From Halisarca cf. caerulea (taxonomy: Eukaryota; Porifera; Demospongiae; Chondrillida; Halisarcidae), in the NCBI GenBank assembly GCA_963170055.1, contig CAUJGJ010000483.1, positions 2,833,617 through 2,853,616 of the forward strand: DNA of 20,000 nt, written 5' to 3'. This document shows positions 17,201 to 20,000 of this stretch, piece after piece. Both the position numbers and the translations under genes were made by a program. Position 1 is the stretch's first letter; the number at the start of each line of letters is the position of its first letter. The notes under the pieces are model-generated. The model did not search any database. It worked only from the letters and a program-made list of their open reading frames with translations, and had not been told where the DNA came from.

Positions 17201-17212
17201 CGGTTTCCCTGG
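1031..17212 (-). CDS. RNF213: RNF213-like (mysterin) giant E3 ubiquitin ligase, post-RING C-terminal part, 23 exons, partial at both ends
   Basis: Exons, 5' to 3' on the minus strand: 17212-16967, 16899-16776, 16693-16265, 16175-16056, 15977-15885, 15446-15387, 15251-15198, 15121-14927, 14840-14732, 14667-14633, 14135-14038, 13895-13787, 13705-13525, 13427-13342, 12745-12688, 5489-5317, 5062-4915, 4815-4732, 4660-4480, 4119-3834, 2740-2543, 2322-2242, 1209-1031. Every junction is GT/AG and phase-compatible, giving 3,327 nt (1,109 codons) open throughout. Identity rests on remembered human RNF213: a conserved NPVIRSV-type motif just after the RING, an RZ finger (CPNGH...CPKCGAGIG), LSPVV, FGKGQDVKYDF...RFLVGKPEID and a FLASKGGNKPD segment, all in the same order. 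Human RNF213 has a similar length after its RING. Known role: a AAA+ ATPase/E3 ligase acting at lipid droplets and on intracellular bacteria, where the RZ finger ubiquitylates lipid A. The RING exon upstream and the final C-terminal exon are not in view. No promoter or start codon is visible. Confidence 0.9.
1210..2241. other. Intron 22 of the RNF213-like gene
   Basis: Phase-0 intron between exons 22 and 23. It contains the hAT-like MITE 1592-1970; the rest shows no coding signal or recognisable repeat. Confidence 0.75.
1592..1970. mobile_element. hAT-like MITE with 16-bp terminal inverted repeats
   Basis: The ends are AGGGGCAGATCCAGAG (1593-1608) and its exact complement (1954-1969). The CAGGGGC terminus, GGATC core and adjacent GAAGGGGGG are typical of non-autonomous hAT elements. 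Flanks share CACAT (cgCACATc / aCACATg), possibly a decayed target duplication. About 379 bp with no transposase ORF. Confidence 0.65.
2242..2322 (-). CDS. RNF213: RNF213-like exon 22
   Basis: 81 nt, phase 0 at both ends. Acceptor ...gtttgcttag, donor GTATTG. Reads FTLSQVLSLWETLALQKSKL. Corresponds to human CQLKHTIALWQFLSAHKSE. Confidence 0.87.
2543..2740 (-). CDS. RNF213: RNF213-like exon 21
   Basis: 198 nt, phase 0 at both ends. Acceptor ...atattttaag, donor GTTCGT. Reads DTLNQDDQKDVLRKLHGDLR, then ISFLASKGGNKPDTSLSRYI. Matches the human GQLQSYSDACEVLS..VTLGFLSTAGGDP segment. Confidence 0.9.
2741..3833. other. Intron 20 of the RNF213-like gene
   Basis: Phase-0 intron between exons 20 and 21. 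It carries the large (CA)n tract near its 3' end; 3000-3833 has no further recognisable feature. Confidence 0.75.
2771..2994. repeat. Compound (CA)n microsatellite with CCCACA interruptions, ending in CG/TG
   Basis: About 220 bp of (AC)n with ACCC variants. From about 2890 to 2994 it alternates purine and pyrimidine without a break, including (CG)4 and TACGCACGTGC at the right end. Apparent ORFs in all frames here are repeat artefacts. Confidence 0.95.
3834..4119 (-). CDS. RNF213: RNF213-like exon 20
   Basis: 286 nt, one base plus 95 codons. Acceptor ...cctctcactcag, donor GTGTGT. Contains MISYEEEIDSIILTHCRYSL, then FGKGQDVKYDFGALEKHIYD and RFLVGKPEID. This aligns by eye with human VISYEVERDL..LILSNCQY and FDLEKIQRQI.SRFLQGKPRL, the strongest single match in the gene. 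Confidence 0.93.
4120..4479. other. Intron 19 of the RNF213-like gene with (CA)n at 4198-4258
   Basis: Phase-2 intron. It contains a pure (CA)~30 run at 4198-4258, nothing else recognisable. Confidence 0.8.
4198..4258. repeat. (CA)n microsatellite
   Basis: Uninterrupted run of about 30 CA units. Confidence 0.97.
4480..4660 (-). CDS. RNF213: RNF213-like exon 19
   Basis: 181 nt, two bases, 59 codons, two bases. Acceptor ...gatgttttgcag, donor GTAAGA. Reads ISVPKEEVEYLADIADVHPV through YLLPGNSGPGLCSLALSDFL. The 'LP...G.GLC..AL..FL..LQNE' pattern is a hallmark of the RNF213 C-terminal domain as I recall it. Confidence 0.9.
4732..4815 (-). CDS. RNF213: RNF213-like exon 18
   Basis: 84 nt, two bases, 27 codons, one base. 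Acceptor ...tttttcttttag (strong pyrimidine tract), donor GTGAGT. Reads EALKGLKDSLYQLRQAWNIV to REKLPHH. The QLRQAWNIVR helix parallels the human 'STWNKLRRSL'. Confidence 0.85.
4915..5062 (-). CDS. RNF213: RNF213-like exon 17
   Basis: 148 nt, 49 codons plus one base. Acceptor ...tgatgtatgcag, donor GTATGT. Reads EPLLRALQYLPGIVRLQRAL and ends LKRAAAGS. Matches the human stretch FLPEILALQRDL in spacing and character. Confidence 0.86.
5110..5266. mobile_element. Tc1/mariner- or pogo-like MITE in intron 16
   Basis: Left end CAGTGGAACCT (5110-5120) is preceded by TA. Right end AGGTTCCGCTG (5256-5266) gives 10 of 11 matching bases in inverted orientation. Internal AACCTCTNTATAAC motifs recur. About 157 bp, non-coding, wholly inside a short intron. 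Confidence 0.6.
5317..5489 (-). CDS. RNF213: RNF213-like exon 16 (first exon after the retrotransposon-bearing intron)
   Basis: 173 nt, two bases plus 57 codons. Acceptor ...aatttaacag, donor GTGAGG. Reads EDEVFLAVYEKTKMEPTLTQ and ends HPLLYRFLND. A MITE lies in the short intron after it. Confidence 0.85.
5923..5980. repeat. Perfect 14-bp inverted repeat, 30-nt loop
   Basis: Arms CAAGTGATTCGAGT (5923-5936) and ACTCGAATCACTTG (5967-5980) around a GC-rich loop (GGGGGCTGCCGCC). Possibly the end of a foldback element. Confidence 0.8.
6047..6094. repeat. Near-perfect 48-bp palindrome
   Basis: 22-bp arms (6047-6068 and 6073-6094) are exactly complementary with a 4-nt TATT loop. Each arm also contains its own palindrome ATTGTTTT(G/C)AAAACAAT, so it is nested. 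Confidence 0.92.
6499..8566 (+). CDS. Gag-like protein, two exons (6499-6712 joined to 7845-8566)
   Basis: Structural nucleic-acid-binding protein of the retrotransposon. Exon 1 starts at the ATG at 6499 (MAEEVSPTSAP) and encodes a Gln-rich coiled coil (LVSTVKAQLDQQQAAQ). It ends in phase 1 at AAG|GTTCGT. Exon 2 follows a textbook acceptor (ctcccctcgcag) and supplies the missing two bases, making a Gly codon. The joined protein is 311 residues. Exon 2 holds the usual gag core (ELLQKVHNGSYVELSAFLPE...) and two C-terminal zinc motifs: a CCCH type (C-x8-C-x4-C-x3-H, CNRWNEDKPCPFKHCRYLH) and a CCHC knuckle (C-x2-C-x4-H-x4-C, CAVCLSPSHRGPAC). Unspliced, exon 1 would read on to a stop at 6909. The intron is inferred from sequence only. 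Confidence 0.8.
6713..7844 (+). other. Putative spliceosomal intron in the gag gene
   Basis: 1,132 nt. Donor GTTCGT, acceptor with a C/T-rich tract then CAG. The phase agrees on both sides. It contains the 62-bp tandem array and about 400 bp of non-repetitive sequence (7440-7844). The host gene uses the same unusual GTTCGT donor at exon 21. Confidence 0.7.
6940..7440 (+). repeat. 62-bp minisatellite, about 7-8 copies
   Basis: AGCGCG landmarks fall at 7001, 7063, 7125, 7187, 7249 and 7312, so the unit is 62 bp (once 63 because of an extra C). Partial or diverged copies occur at both ends. Unit core: TTGCCTGCTTGGCCC, TTCTAGCTTGTCTGTGGCC, TCCCCAGCGCGGGAGTTG. Short ORFs over it are repeat artefacts. 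Confidence 0.95.
8567..8796 (+). other. Gag-RT spacer of the retrotransposon
   Basis: AT-rich spacer with stops in all relevant frames; the last in-frame stop before the RT ORF is TAA at 8794. A plausible acceptor (cttccatactgctactaccgtag up to 8883) lies just inside the RT frame, hinting that RT may be expressed by splicing. Confidence 0.5.
8893..10686 (+). CDS. Reverse transcriptase / RNase H of the DIRS-class element
   Basis: The frame is open from 8797. There is no ATG until about 9208, and position 8893 is a GTG, so the true N-terminus is unknown and may be reached by splicing or frameshift. From 8893 it is 597 residues. RT: motif A KIDICSAF (Asp ~208), LPFGLRSAP (~240-248), catalytic YLDD (~273-276), then SFLGIELD. 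RNase H: FTDASGSFGCG (Asp ~439), KELVPV (Glu ~472), HVDNRA (Asp ~497), ADSISR (Asp ~549). These are all four acidic residues of an active RNase H. No protease or DDE integrase. Overlaps the recombinase ORF by 106 nt in another frame, a common DIRS arrangement. Makes and processes the element cDNA. Confidence 0.93.
   Translation: MFPIPKGSIFSPIAKPSFQPTCTRAAPLLAARFLHLQQVRSHSARPCLLPPSALKVHTPLNLAAWSSALHNHPNRLWVNSLLTGLQEGVRIGFNPAALCRSASSNMQSATAHPDVVQKYLADELQAGNLAGPFSPSQGREAVINRLGVIPKPHKPGKWRLIVDLSYPPGGSVNDGISTMDSSMVYSSLDDAAHLIASLGRNSCLAKIDICSAFRIIPVHPQDRSLLCMRWGEGIYVDSQLPFGLRSAPLIFNAYADALEWILRDHGCHHIIHYLDDFLVLGPSNSAVCQTALHTMLSTCSSLGVPLAEEKIEGPSTCLSFLGIELDTSTMQARLPQDKLVRLVQELALWQDKKSCTWKELEHLIGVLQFACKVIPQGRPFVRRLINLLCVPCKPFHHVRLNKASRSDLLWWHSFAHIWNGISLLRLSDGLIPSVNVFTDASGSFGCGAVWGLKWLQGVWPADWLHVNIMVKELVPVVLACATWAHQWSGQHIHLHVDNRAVVEVLKKGSSKEPSGIVMHLLRCLSFISAYFQFTYTAYHIPGAYNTTADSISRNRLSSIPPQKCIISADLWSLLVLARPDWTSKEWRVRFTNFIRTV
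10581..11606 (+). CDS. Tyrosine recombinase of the DIRS-class element
   Basis: 341 residues from an ATG inside the RT/RNase H ORF. The N-terminal SAM-like core-binding domain covers ~20-125 (TTQKCYSSGQKRYLSFC...LSPSTIKNYLAAIRNLL). The catalytic domain covers ~135-335 with the full set Arg170 (GFLRCAEF), Lys213 (VSKTDQ), His287-x-x-Arg290 (GHSFRIGAATTA), Trp313 (LGRWDSSAYQ) and nucleophile Tyr321, at the same spacing as in XerD. It would integrate a circular cDNA by site-specific recombination in place of a DDE integrase. The frame is unbroken and the stop is at 11604-11606. Confidence 0.93.
   Translation: MHHLSRPLVPPCSSEARLDLKRVESALHQFYSHGLASTTQKCYSSGQKRYLSFCSKHNLQPIPPTEHTLLLFISQLGLDNLSPSTIKNYLAAIRNLLIHAGIPNHQLYTPRVELVLRGIKRCKVGAIKSRLPITPIVLSHLKVAWSTHPISQDCRMLWAAACTGFFGFLRCAEFTVPSVTAFDPCKHLTLDDVSVCRSQSVVSTIVLHIKVSKTDQFGKGVDIYLSRTGTSLCPVSALLEYLSARGTSKGPLFVLSNGIPLTRSLLVSRVRSALSSQGFEVDKYSGHSFRIGAATTALQVGISDAKIKMLGRWDSSAYQLYLHTPRAELAAVCSELARGHP
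11607..12390 (+). other. 3' non-coding region of the retrotransposon
   Basis: Should hold the terminal or internal complementary repeats, but none is obvious. It contains a 22-A run (11742-11763), and a 9-bp inverted pair ACCGCATAC / GTATGCGGT around 12212 and 12313. A 60-codon minus-strand frame (12147-11965) has no recognisable product. Whether 11764-12390 belongs to the element or is a separate insertion is not settled. Confidence 0.5.
12397..12427. repeat. (TA)n microsatellite at the right edge of the retrotransposon
   Basis: About 15 TA units directly after the GC-richer block ends. Confidence 0.95.
12530..12624 (-). repeat. Pogo-like element end
   Basis: The minus strand from 12624 reads CAGTAGACTCTTGCCTATTC, then GACCCTTGAGTATCCAGCAA; it is followed on the plus strand by TA. 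Resembles the plus-strand end at 5749 (CAGTAGACCCTCAGTTATC). The two could be opposite ends of one old element split by the retrotransposon, but the internal parts do not let me show this. Confidence 0.45.
12688..12745 (-). CDS. RNF213: RNF213-like exon 15 (last exon before the retrotransposon-bearing intron)
   Basis: 58 nt, 19 codons plus one base. Acceptor ...tctaatttcag, donor GTATGT. Reads NAHGHISYAVARLTEDAAM. The split codon is completed by exon 16 more than 7 kb downstream, and the phase agrees (1 then 2). Confidence 0.78.
12746..13341. other. Intron 14 of the RNF213-like gene
   Basis: No coding signal. At about 13282-13312 it contains a ~30-bp fragment (AACAATTCTGGACTTGTCCC, ACATGC) matching the right end of the repeat copies at 18090-18116 and 19170-19192. 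Confidence 0.7.
13342..13427 (-). CDS. RNF213: RNF213-like exon 14
   Basis: 86 nt, two bases plus 28 codons. Acceptor ...gtatatgtag, donor GTATGT. Reads VDGSMASKNIRKTWENMFSR, ending VDPVLG. The only acceptor that keeps phase with exon 13 is this one; the closer-looking ...aatatcag does not. Confidence 0.75.
13525..13705 (-). CDS. RNF213: RNF213-like exon 13
   Basis: 181 nt, 60 codons plus one base. Acceptor ...atctatag, donor GTACGC. Reads EALVHIRNAVTVQVRDLAEF, then FFWQHLKLDLIVIGKALSCG, ending AIAAHERA. The 'QHLKLDL..IGKAL' helix resembles the human 'QHILKDLEQL' helix. Confidence 0.87.
13787..13895 (-). CDS. RNF213: RNF213-like exon 12
   Basis: 109 nt, one base plus 36 codons; donor GTACAT. 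With the acceptor at ...actgccag the junction codon is Asn and the protein reads NRSRDAVPERNLSPVVCAVT, close to the N.. RRD...LSPVV segment I recall in human RNF213. A stronger-looking acceptor 13 nt upstream (exon end 13908) would put the RZ exon out of frame, so I chose 13895. Confidence 0.78.
13954..13986. repeat. (TA)n microsatellite in intron 11
   Basis: About 16 TA units within a 142-nt intron between the second RZ-finger exon and exon 12. Confidence 0.95.
14038..14135 (-). CDS. RNF213: RNF213-like exon 11: second half of the RZ finger
   Basis: 98 nt, 32 codons plus two bases; donor GTGAGT. Begins CTGPNQGMLCPKCGAGIG, continuing exon 10 as ITE-CTGPNQG, and holds the third and fourth zinc ligands in CPKC. 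SGNYQLQ follows, as in other RZ fingers. The acceptor is the final ATAG of a ~68-bp (TA)n array, with no pyrimidine tract in between. Another frame of the same stretch is also open, but it lacks the zinc motif. Confidence 0.9.
14136..14632. other. Intron 10, splitting the RZ finger
   Basis: Phase-0 intron between the 35-nt microexon and exon 11. Its 3' end is a (TA)n array. The rest is AT-rich with a doubled AATAGAAATAAGTATA stretch near 14280-14325 and nothing else recognisable. Confidence 0.75.
14137..14230. repeat. (TA)n / (TATG)n microsatellite abutting a 3' splice site
   Basis: TA runs from 14137 to 14204, then CGTATATATGTATGTATG to about 14230. On the gene strand the array ends in ATAG, which is the acceptor of exon 11. 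Confidence 0.95.
14633..14667 (-). CDS. RNF213: RNF213-like exon 10: 35-nt microexon with the first half of the RZ finger
   Basis: Two bases plus 11 codons. Acceptor ...catttctgtag, donor GTATGT. Encodes CPNGHPYIITE, which holds the first two zinc ligands (Cys and His of CPNGH) of an RZ-type finger. It is too short for ORF-based finding but is unambiguous from the motif and from the phase of exons 9 and 11. Confidence 0.9.
14732..14840 (-). CDS. RNF213: RNF213-like exon 9, lead-in to the RZ finger
   Basis: 109 nt, 36 codons plus one base. Acceptor ...gcttcctcag, donor GTTAGT. Reads AEYLPTMPEDFLVEAMRVMD and ends RGKFY; the split codon then gives Ala. KFYAC is the usual aromatic lead-in to the first RZ-finger cysteine. 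Confidence 0.88.
14927..15121 (-). CDS. RNF213: RNF213-like exon 8
   Basis: 195 nt, phase 0 at both ends. Acceptor ...cttgctctcag, donor GTATGG. Reads LTSMCHSLLERNTGGRSS through LKPFTNVLEPQQGLD. Lies directly before the exon leading into the RZ finger. Confidence 0.85.
15198..15251 (-). CDS. RNF213: RNF213-like exon 7
   Basis: 54 nt, phase 0 at both ends. Acceptor ...attttcacag, weak donor GTCTGC. Reads MVLEAGVTCSRLGTLNNK. The weak donor makes the 3' border the least certain of this block. Confidence 0.7.
15387..15446 (-). CDS. RNF213: RNF213-like exon 6
   Basis: 60 nt, phase 0 at both ends. Acceptor ...cctgttatag, good donor GTAAGG. Reads NTADLIGELIEVPTTMRTGY. Small, but the frame is fixed by both neighbours. 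Confidence 0.75.
15447..15884. other. Intron 5 of the RNF213-like gene
   Basis: No exon. Around 15714-15752 the minus strand reads CATTAGAACCCCTCATATCC, GGGCAACTTGGG, which looks like a pogo-type element end. No partner end was found. Confidence 0.6.
15885..15977 (-). CDS. RNF213: RNF213-like exon 5
   Basis: 93 nt, phase 0 at both ends. Acceptor ...acctggtag, donor GTTGGT (non-consensus). Reads HIPPQDVYCVPLAIFAKTAW and ends FTEE. A second frame (TRCILCSTGNICQDC) looks cysteine-rich but runs into a stop and breaks phase on both sides. Confidence 0.8.
16056..16175 (-). CDS. RNF213: RNF213-like exon 4
   Basis: 120 nt, phase 0 at both ends. Acceptor ...cattcacag, donor GTTTGT. Reads GHQTYPDLYVLCGNAYCD through SVEAFQSVLQ. 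The Y-V-L-C/Y-G motif followed by a long helix is a feature I recall in the same place in vertebrate RNF213. Confidence 0.85.
16265..16693 (-). CDS. RNF213: RNF213-like exon 3 (largest exon, 143 codons)
   Basis: 429 nt in phase 0. Acceptor ...tttacttag, donor GTAAGC. Reads DKAHMYWKQQKECNPEQ through LSLYLSKQIARKHGMKSLRA to LPKSLHSDD. Entirely open and helix-rich. It corresponds to the E3 shell region of RNF213 with the conserved lysine/arginine-rich 'KQ.AR..G' helix. Confidence 0.88.
16776..16899 (-). CDS. RNF213: RNF213-like exon 2
   Basis: 124 nt: one base, then 41 codons. Acceptor ...ttgtatag, donor GTATGA. Reads WEGFDVGTLIEDFMRRGV and onward to TLVVTCLE. Joining to exon 1 restores a Asp codon at the junction. 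Predicted helical. No catalytic motif is recognised. Confidence 0.82.
16967..17212 (-). CDS. RNF213: RNF213-like exon 1 of the window (immediately post-RING)
   Basis: Starts after an acceptor ending ...catacag with one base completing a codon, and ends in phase 2 at donor GTTAGT. It begins QGNRYAQYCQAV and contains SDENPVIRSVLLQLIIKR, which matches the helical segment directly C-terminal to the RING in human RNF213 as I remember it. The RING exon itself should be the next one upstream. I found no CxxC...CxHxxC reading between 17213 and 20000, so that intron is at least 2.8 kb. Confidence 0.85.
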
Positions 17213-17397
17213 CTGTATGAGGATGTCAGAAGAGAAACATTGCACACTTAGGTGAGCCAGTAAAGAACATGCATGAAAACATCAAATATAATACTTACAA
17301 AAAAAATTTAAAGCAAAAATAAGAATCTAGATTCAGTAGACTATGCATGCATGTCCTGAAAACAGCAGACTTCACAAATTAATATTCAATAATATGT

Positions 17398-17440
17398 ATT
17401 ATAGTAATTGTAGTAATTATAGTAATTATAGTATTATAGA
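17398..17440. repeat. Short tandem repeat, TAGTAATTA-type unit
   Basis: Four to five imperfect 9-10 bp units of AGTAATTAT. Confidence 0.8.
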
Positions 17441-17552
17441 CAATTGACGCAATGCAGTCTGTGTGAAAATGCATTTCTGTATCACACAATACTAAATTAA
17501 ACATTCAACTTCTCAGAGACTACTGCTTTCAATGTCCTGCGTCTATATTCAA

Positions 17553-18114
17553 GCAACTACGAAGGTTTTCCCGACCCCTATGAAAAACCGAAAAGCTCAG
17601 GGTGCCTCATGGTGGAACGCTTTCAAGGACATCTTTTTACATAAATCACGATAGCGAAGTATACTCTAACTTTTCCATGTTGGGAATTTTGCCATTCCTT
17701 TCCAAAGCCGAGATCGGTCAAATCAGGCCTCTAAAAACAAACTCCTGGTATCTATAACTCAGGACAGGAACAAATAATCAAAATTCGCAACATGGAAAAG
17801 TTGTATCATATTAATTACTCACGGTTGGTAATACAACAGCGCTTCGAACGTGCTCCATCATGTAGCACCCACCCAGAAGAAAACTAAAAATTAGAAGACG
17901 ATTCAGTTGAGTCACATGCCAGCATGTGATAATTCTCTGATGACGACAGAAAACGTCACTATACATTGGCTTAGCACTCGTATACGCCCGAATAACAGCT
18001 TAAACCACAAGATAAACGCGTGACTAATAATATACAGGCGCCGAATTTAACAAATTCCTTGCTAAGCAAACTGAGGAATACTATATCATAACAATTCTGG
18101 ACATGTCCTACATG

Positions 18115-18116
<2 letters not shown>
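17553..18116 (+). repeat. Interspersed repeat, copy 1
   Basis: Diverged direct copy of 18641-19192. It shares GGTTTTCC, TGGTGGAACGCTT, TTCCAAAGCCGAGATC, GGACAGGAACAAA, TGTAGCACCCA, CATGCCAGCATGTGA, TGACGACAGAAAACGTCA and CTGG-CATGTCC in the same order. Contains an internal hairpin (arms 17668-17690 and 17780-17802, 22 of 23 paired). The right end is cut by a (TA)n array. Confidence 0.9.

Positions 18117-18200
<84 letters not shown>
18117..18200. repeat. (TA)n array interrupted by a MITE
   Basis: About 42 TA units; the array resumes at 18381-18395 on the other side of the MITE. Confidence 0.95.
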
Positions 18201-18204
<4 letters not shown>

Positions 18205-18380
18205 TGGAACTTGCTTAATGAGTACCCAGAAGGGGACACAAAATTAGTACTTATTAGCAGAAGTACTCAATATCAGGGTTGATTTATGTACATGAGGTAT
18301 ATACACAGGGACAGAATGAGGAGTACTCATTATCCAGGAGTATGCATTAACCCAGGTACTCATTAAGCAAGTTCCACTGT
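18201..18380. mobile_element. MITE with perfect 26-bp terminal inverted repeats, TA target
   Basis: Ends ACAGTGGAACTTGCTTAATG (18201-) and its exact 26-bp complement (18355-18380), flanked by TATATA on both sides. This indicates a Tc1/mariner/pogo-type element inserted at TA in the microsatellite. 180 bp, non-coding. It shares the CAGTGGAAC terminus with the element at 5110. Confidence 0.85.
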
Positions 18381-18640
18381 ATATATATATATATACATAG
18401 ATATACAGCCTGCTCTGGTATTCACATAACAAGTTGTGCAGTTTTTGAATCAAAGCTCTTTCACCAACACATTTGGGACATGTCCACGCTAATTCGGAGG
18501 TGTGAAAATTTCAGTCTTTTTTACAGCTTCTGTTCTCAACTTCTAGTAGATACAGAGAGTCAAACAAGGGATTAAGATGTAGGCAAACACATAGATGTTC
18601 GTACGATTACCTTTTTGGAAGGCTTGCTTTTATCATGAAG

Positions 18641-19192
18641 AAGCTACTGAGGTTTTCCTAACTCCTACTGAAAAGCGAAACGCTCTGGGTGCTACCTGGT
18701 GGAACGCTTCCCAGACTATTTTTAACATAATCGCTATAACAAAACATTTACTAACTTTTCTATGCGGGTGAGTTGACCATTCGTTTCCAAAGCCGAGATC
18801 TGATCAATTGGTCTTCAAAAGCCAACATCCAAGCTCCTGCAACTTGGGACAGGAACAAAAGCTCTCTCTCACCCGCATGGAAAAGTTGTATATTTCCGAT
18901 GGCTCGAATTTGACACCAAGAAACTGTCTCCAGCTTGTTCCCTCACGTAGCACCCAACCCAAAACTATGATTCAGAAGAACATCGAGTTAGGTCACAAGC
19001 CAGCATGTGACAGAGCAACCGTGACGACAGAAAACGTCAATTAACACGGATTTGCCATTTGTATACGCCCAAATATTAGTCCAAATCACGAGATAAATGC
19101 ATGATTAATAACTTGTAAACACCGAAAATTTACATTTTATCGCTATGAAAACTGGGAAGCGCTATCATAACAGATCCTGGATATGTCCCACA
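18641..19192 (+). repeat. Interspersed repeat, copy 2
   Basis: Direct diverged copy of 17553-18116. Internal hairpin arms are at 18753-18772 and 18868-18887 (19 of 20 paired). Its last ~70 bp are part of the left arm of the large inverted repeat that follows. The ORF over 18808-19044 is not supported as a gene. Confidence 0.9.
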
Positions 19193-20000
19193 TGTGAACT
19201 TCATCTCATGCAAACACAGTATGTCATTTGAGGATGCACATTGTCTAATGTCTTCCTAGTCATGTGCATATATAGCAGCAGCATGCTTCTCTGTGTGTAA
19301 TTTTGCACTAATTCACCCACTGTACATAAAAGGTACTACAGTCAATTAAACTCAAATTGAATATACTTTTCCTAGATAGTGTTTTGTATTTTGTAGGTAG
19401 TGTTTTTGTAATTTACTGAAGATCTTAAACTTTAGCTTTTGGATACTAAGAAGAACTTCAAAAGCAAAGTGTCCTGATTAAAATTGGACTATTGCCTACA
19501 AAAATTACTCCAAACTTGAGCTACAGCACTTCCCTTTATTGCAATGAAAAATGCATTCATTACATTGAAAAGTACATCAATTCAAACGAAACATCCATCA
19601 AATGAAATGAAACATCCATAAAAATAATCGAAAAAGACTGTAATAATATAATCGAACATTATATTGTTTTGACATATAAGATGGCCCCATTATAACACTG
19701 AGCAATAGTTTTCTGAATCTATACTCTGTGCAGGATACAAAACACTATCTAGGAAAAGTATATTCAATTTGAGTTTAATTGACTGTAGTACCTTTTATGT
19801 ACAGTGGGTGAATTAGTGCAAAATTACACACAGAGAAGCATGCTGCTGCTATATATGCACATGACTAGGAAGACATTAGACAATGTGCATCCTCAAATGA
19901 CATACTGTGTTTGCATGAGATGAAGTTCACATGTGGGACATATCCAGGATCTGTTATGATAGCGCTTCCCAGTTTTCATAGCGATAAAATGTAAATTTTC
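19124..20000. repeat. Large perfect inverted repeat, truncated by the window edge
   Basis: Left arm 19124-19389 and right arm 19735-20000 are exact reverse complements over 266 bp as read by eye, with a 345-bp AT-rich loop (19390-19734). The pairing is still perfect at position 20000, so the arms are longer than seen. The loop has no ORF of note; it has two GAAACATCCAT direct repeats near 19590-19620. Confidence 0.93.

Larger units (their letters stand above)
17213..20000. other. Intron (at least 2.8 kb) upstream of the first visible exon, repeat-rich
   Basis: No RING or other coding exon was recognised. The layout is: AT-rich tandem stretch 17398-17440; repeat copy 1 (17553-18116); (TA)n with an inserted MITE; repeat copy 2 (18641-19192); then the inverted repeat 19124-20000. 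An ATG-initiated reading with a GTGAGT donor at 17825-17862 lies inside the repeat and is not treated as a first exon. Confidence 0.7.

Noticed and set aside
17825..17862. Minus-strand ATG reading with a good GTGAGT donor as a first exon
   Set aside because: It lies inside the interspersed repeat, RNF213 needs thousands of residues upstream of exon 1 here, and copy 2 does not keep the reading.
18808..19044. 78-residue plus-strand ORF
   Set aside because: It falls in repeat copy 2, is not conserved in copy 1, and has no domain.
1..20000. CRISPR arrays, tRNA or rRNA genes
   Set aside because: None seen; the only regular tandem repeats are microsatellites and the 62-bp minisatellite without spacers.

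Overview
The window looks like an AT-rich non-vertebrate metazoan nuclear genome; a sponge or other basal marine invertebrate is my guess, not a firm call. Most of it is the 3' two thirds of one multi-exon minus-strand gene. I joined 23 exons, all with GT/AG borders and all in compatible phase, spanning 17212 down to 1031. They encode about 1,109 residues that track the part of the giant E3 ubiquitin ligase RNF213 (mysterin) C-terminal to its RING domain, including a clear RZ-type zinc finger. The RING and AAA+ core should lie beyond position 20000. The last C-terminal exon and the stop codon were not found and should lie below position 1031 or outside the window.

The seventh-kilobase to twelfth-kilobase part (about 6197-12390) is a GC-richer mobile element sitting antisense in the host intron between exons 15 and 16. 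It is a tyrosine-recombinase (DIRS/Ngaro-class) retrotransposon. It has a gag gene split by a 1.13-kb spliceosomal-type intron, a reverse transcriptase/RNase H ORF, and an overlapping tyrosine recombinase ORF. All catalytic residues I looked for are present and no frame is broken, so it looks young. The gag intron carries a 62-bp minisatellite. The termini could not be defined.

The remaining intronic DNA is dense in small non-autonomous elements and simple repeats. These include a hAT-like MITE (1592-1970), Tc1/mariner- or pogo-like MITEs (5110-5266, 18201-18380 and several termini), two (CA)n tracts, and five (TA)n arrays, one of which directly abuts a 3' splice site. Several strong palindromes are also present. 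At the right end there is a diverged ~560-bp repeat in two direct copies, each with an internal hairpin whose arms differ between copies but still pair within each copy. This is followed by a perfect inverted repeat of at least 266 bp that runs off the window edge.

No tRNA, rRNA, CRISPR array or bacterial-type operon was seen. The host gene and the retrotransposon are unrelated functionally: one is an innate-immunity/lipid-metabolism ubiquitin ligase, the other an intronic insertion.
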